In this document: one piece after another, positions 63,389-64,000 of the stretch | Layout: each line of letters begins with the position of its first letter | How positions within the stretch are numbered: position 1 is the stretch's first letter | DNA from: Bdellovibrionota bacterium | Lineage (GTDB): Bacteria; Bdellovibrionota; Bdellovibrionia; Bdellovibrionales; Bdellovibrionaceae | Direction: 5' to 3' | Length of the DNA: 64,000 nucleotides | NCBI GenBank assembly: GCA_963170155.1 | Contig: CAUJGP010000024.1 | Span: 372,001-436,000 of the forward strand | Position numbers and translations under genes: made by a program | The notes under the pieces: model-generated | What the model saw: only the letters and a program-made list of their open reading frames with translations | Databases searched by the model: none | Told to the model about the DNA's origin: nothing

Positions 63389-63913
63389 TTATCTTAATTT
63401 ACACATTCCATTTTCTCCTAGAATCCATACGAACCGTCCTCGCTCACAACGGAAAGCAATTCTCATGGATGTTTGGCGATACCCTGGAGTTGTAACGTAA
63501 GAGCAAATATCGCCTTCTCTTGTATATTGACAGTCTGTGTAGGCCCTAACATTTCTAAGTTGGTTATCCACCTTACATAATAAGGTTACAGCTTCATCTC
63601 GACAGCCGCCTCGTCCACGGTCAAAATCATCACGTCCACGTCCATCTCGGTCTCTACGGTCGCGGTCATCACGTCCACGCCCATCACGATCTCTGCGGTC
63701 GCGATCATCGCGTCCTCTGCGATCGTCATGACCTCTGCGGTCGCGATTTAAGTTAAAATCTGCAGAGCTTAAAAAGGAGCTCATTAATTCTTCCTGGATA
63801 TTGCTATCCTGAGAAAGTGAATTATTTGCGGTGGTGGAAGCCGACGCTGCAATTCCCATGTTGGTGATTGCAAATACAGATAAGGCAAGGATCTTGGATT
63901 GGATACTTTTCAT
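63389..63913 (-). CDS. Secreted protein with Arg/Asp-rich tandem repeats and Cys-rich C-terminus
   Basis: 174 residues: signal peptide (ILALSVFAITNMGIAASA), a short linker, then about 50 residues made almost wholly of Arg, Asp and Gly with a 15-residue unit (RDDRDRRDRDGRG) repeated at least twice, then a C-terminal domain with six cysteines (GGCRDEA, LLCKVD, TDCQYT, DICSYV, FRCERG, GMCKLR). The repeat should be a flexible, highly charged polyampholyte; the Cys domain probably folds with three disulfides. AAGGGGGAATTT precedes the ATG. Function unknown. Confidence 0.75.
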   Translation of the reverse strand: MKSIQSKILALSVFAITNMGIAASASTTANNSLSQDSNIQEELMSSFLSSADFNLNRDRRGHDDRRGRDDRDRRDRDGRGRDDRDRRDRDGRGRDDFDRGRGGCRDEAVTLLCKVDNQLRNVRAYTDCQYTREGDICSYVTTPGYRQTSMRIAFRCERGRFVWILGENGMCKLR

Positions 63914-64000
63914 AAATTCCCCCTTTGTACATTGTTAAGTTAGTATCATAGTGACACTACAAAGAAGTAGTTAAGCAAAACCAATGCCAGAAGAAGGAAG

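Noticed and set aside
63600-63740. CRISPR-like tandem repeat
   Set aside because: The repeats are in-frame coding repeats for Arg/Asp/Gly within an exported protein, without unique spacers; no CRISPR array is seen in the window.
1-64000. tRNA or rRNA genes
   Set aside because: No clover-leaf with T-psi-C consensus or rRNA core sequence was found by eye in any intergenic gap; a covariance search would be needed to exclude a divergent tRNA.

Overview
The window is one stretch of a low-GC, gene-dense Gram-negative chromosome. Lipoprotein signal peptides, an FadL/PorV-like outer-membrane protein, an intramembrane protease of the RseP family, Tad-type secretion genes, PilZ proteins and many Cys-rich exported proteins without recognisable relatives all fit a Bdellovibrio-like member of the Bdellovibrionota. 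That placement is inferred from gene content; there is no rRNA in the window to confirm it.

Layout. 1-1.8 kb: end of an oligopeptide ABC ATPase, apt and a small cupin. 2.3-7.5 kb: exported proteins, namely a lipoprotein with a duplicated domain, a large Cys-rich VWA-like lipoprotein, a decayed paralogue of the first and a small secreted protein. 8-13 kb: a GNAT-PilZ fusion, an outer-membrane protein and a CheA-like kinase. 13.6-15.3 kb: a complete insertion sequence with target-site duplication. 15.6-26.2 kb: ndh, a cluster of exported proteins of unknown function, a serine hydrolase, a pseudopilin and an FAD enzyme. 26.2-27.1 kb: about 900 bp without a credible gene but with a chain of perfect local inverted repeats. 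27.4-37.3 kb: one long collinear operon, rpsB-tsf-pyrH-frr-uppS-cdsA-(EptA-like)-rseP-tsaB-(unknown), joining translation, ribosome recycling, cell-envelope lipid synthesis and membrane proteolysis. 37.3-43.4 kb, opposite strand: a complete Suf iron-sulfur assembly operon (Rrf2 regulator-sufB-sufC-sufD-sufS-nfu) with 4-bp overlaps and a 25-bp IscR-like palindrome upstream.

44.3-49 kb: two large unknown reading frames that look like one gene split by an in-frame TGA, and a small secreted protein. 49.2-51.3 kb: a small accessory patch with a BrnT/BrnA-like toxin-antitoxin pair, an unknown gene and the tail of an XRE regulator. 51.4-56.3 kb: an Rhs/YD-repeat protein, TadB and a fused TadZ-TadA ATPase. 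56.5-61 kb: a heterodimeric ABC exporter pair and a receiver-PilZ protein. 61.4-63.9 kb: a NupC-type nucleoside transporter, a small membrane protein and a secreted Arg/Asp-repeat protein.

The points most worth following are the structured non-coding block upstream of rpsB, the gene split by TGA, the TadZ-TadA fusion, the three-PDZ RseP with an EptA-like neighbour in the usual dxr position, and the toxin-antitoxin promoter that appears to give a leaderless mRNA.
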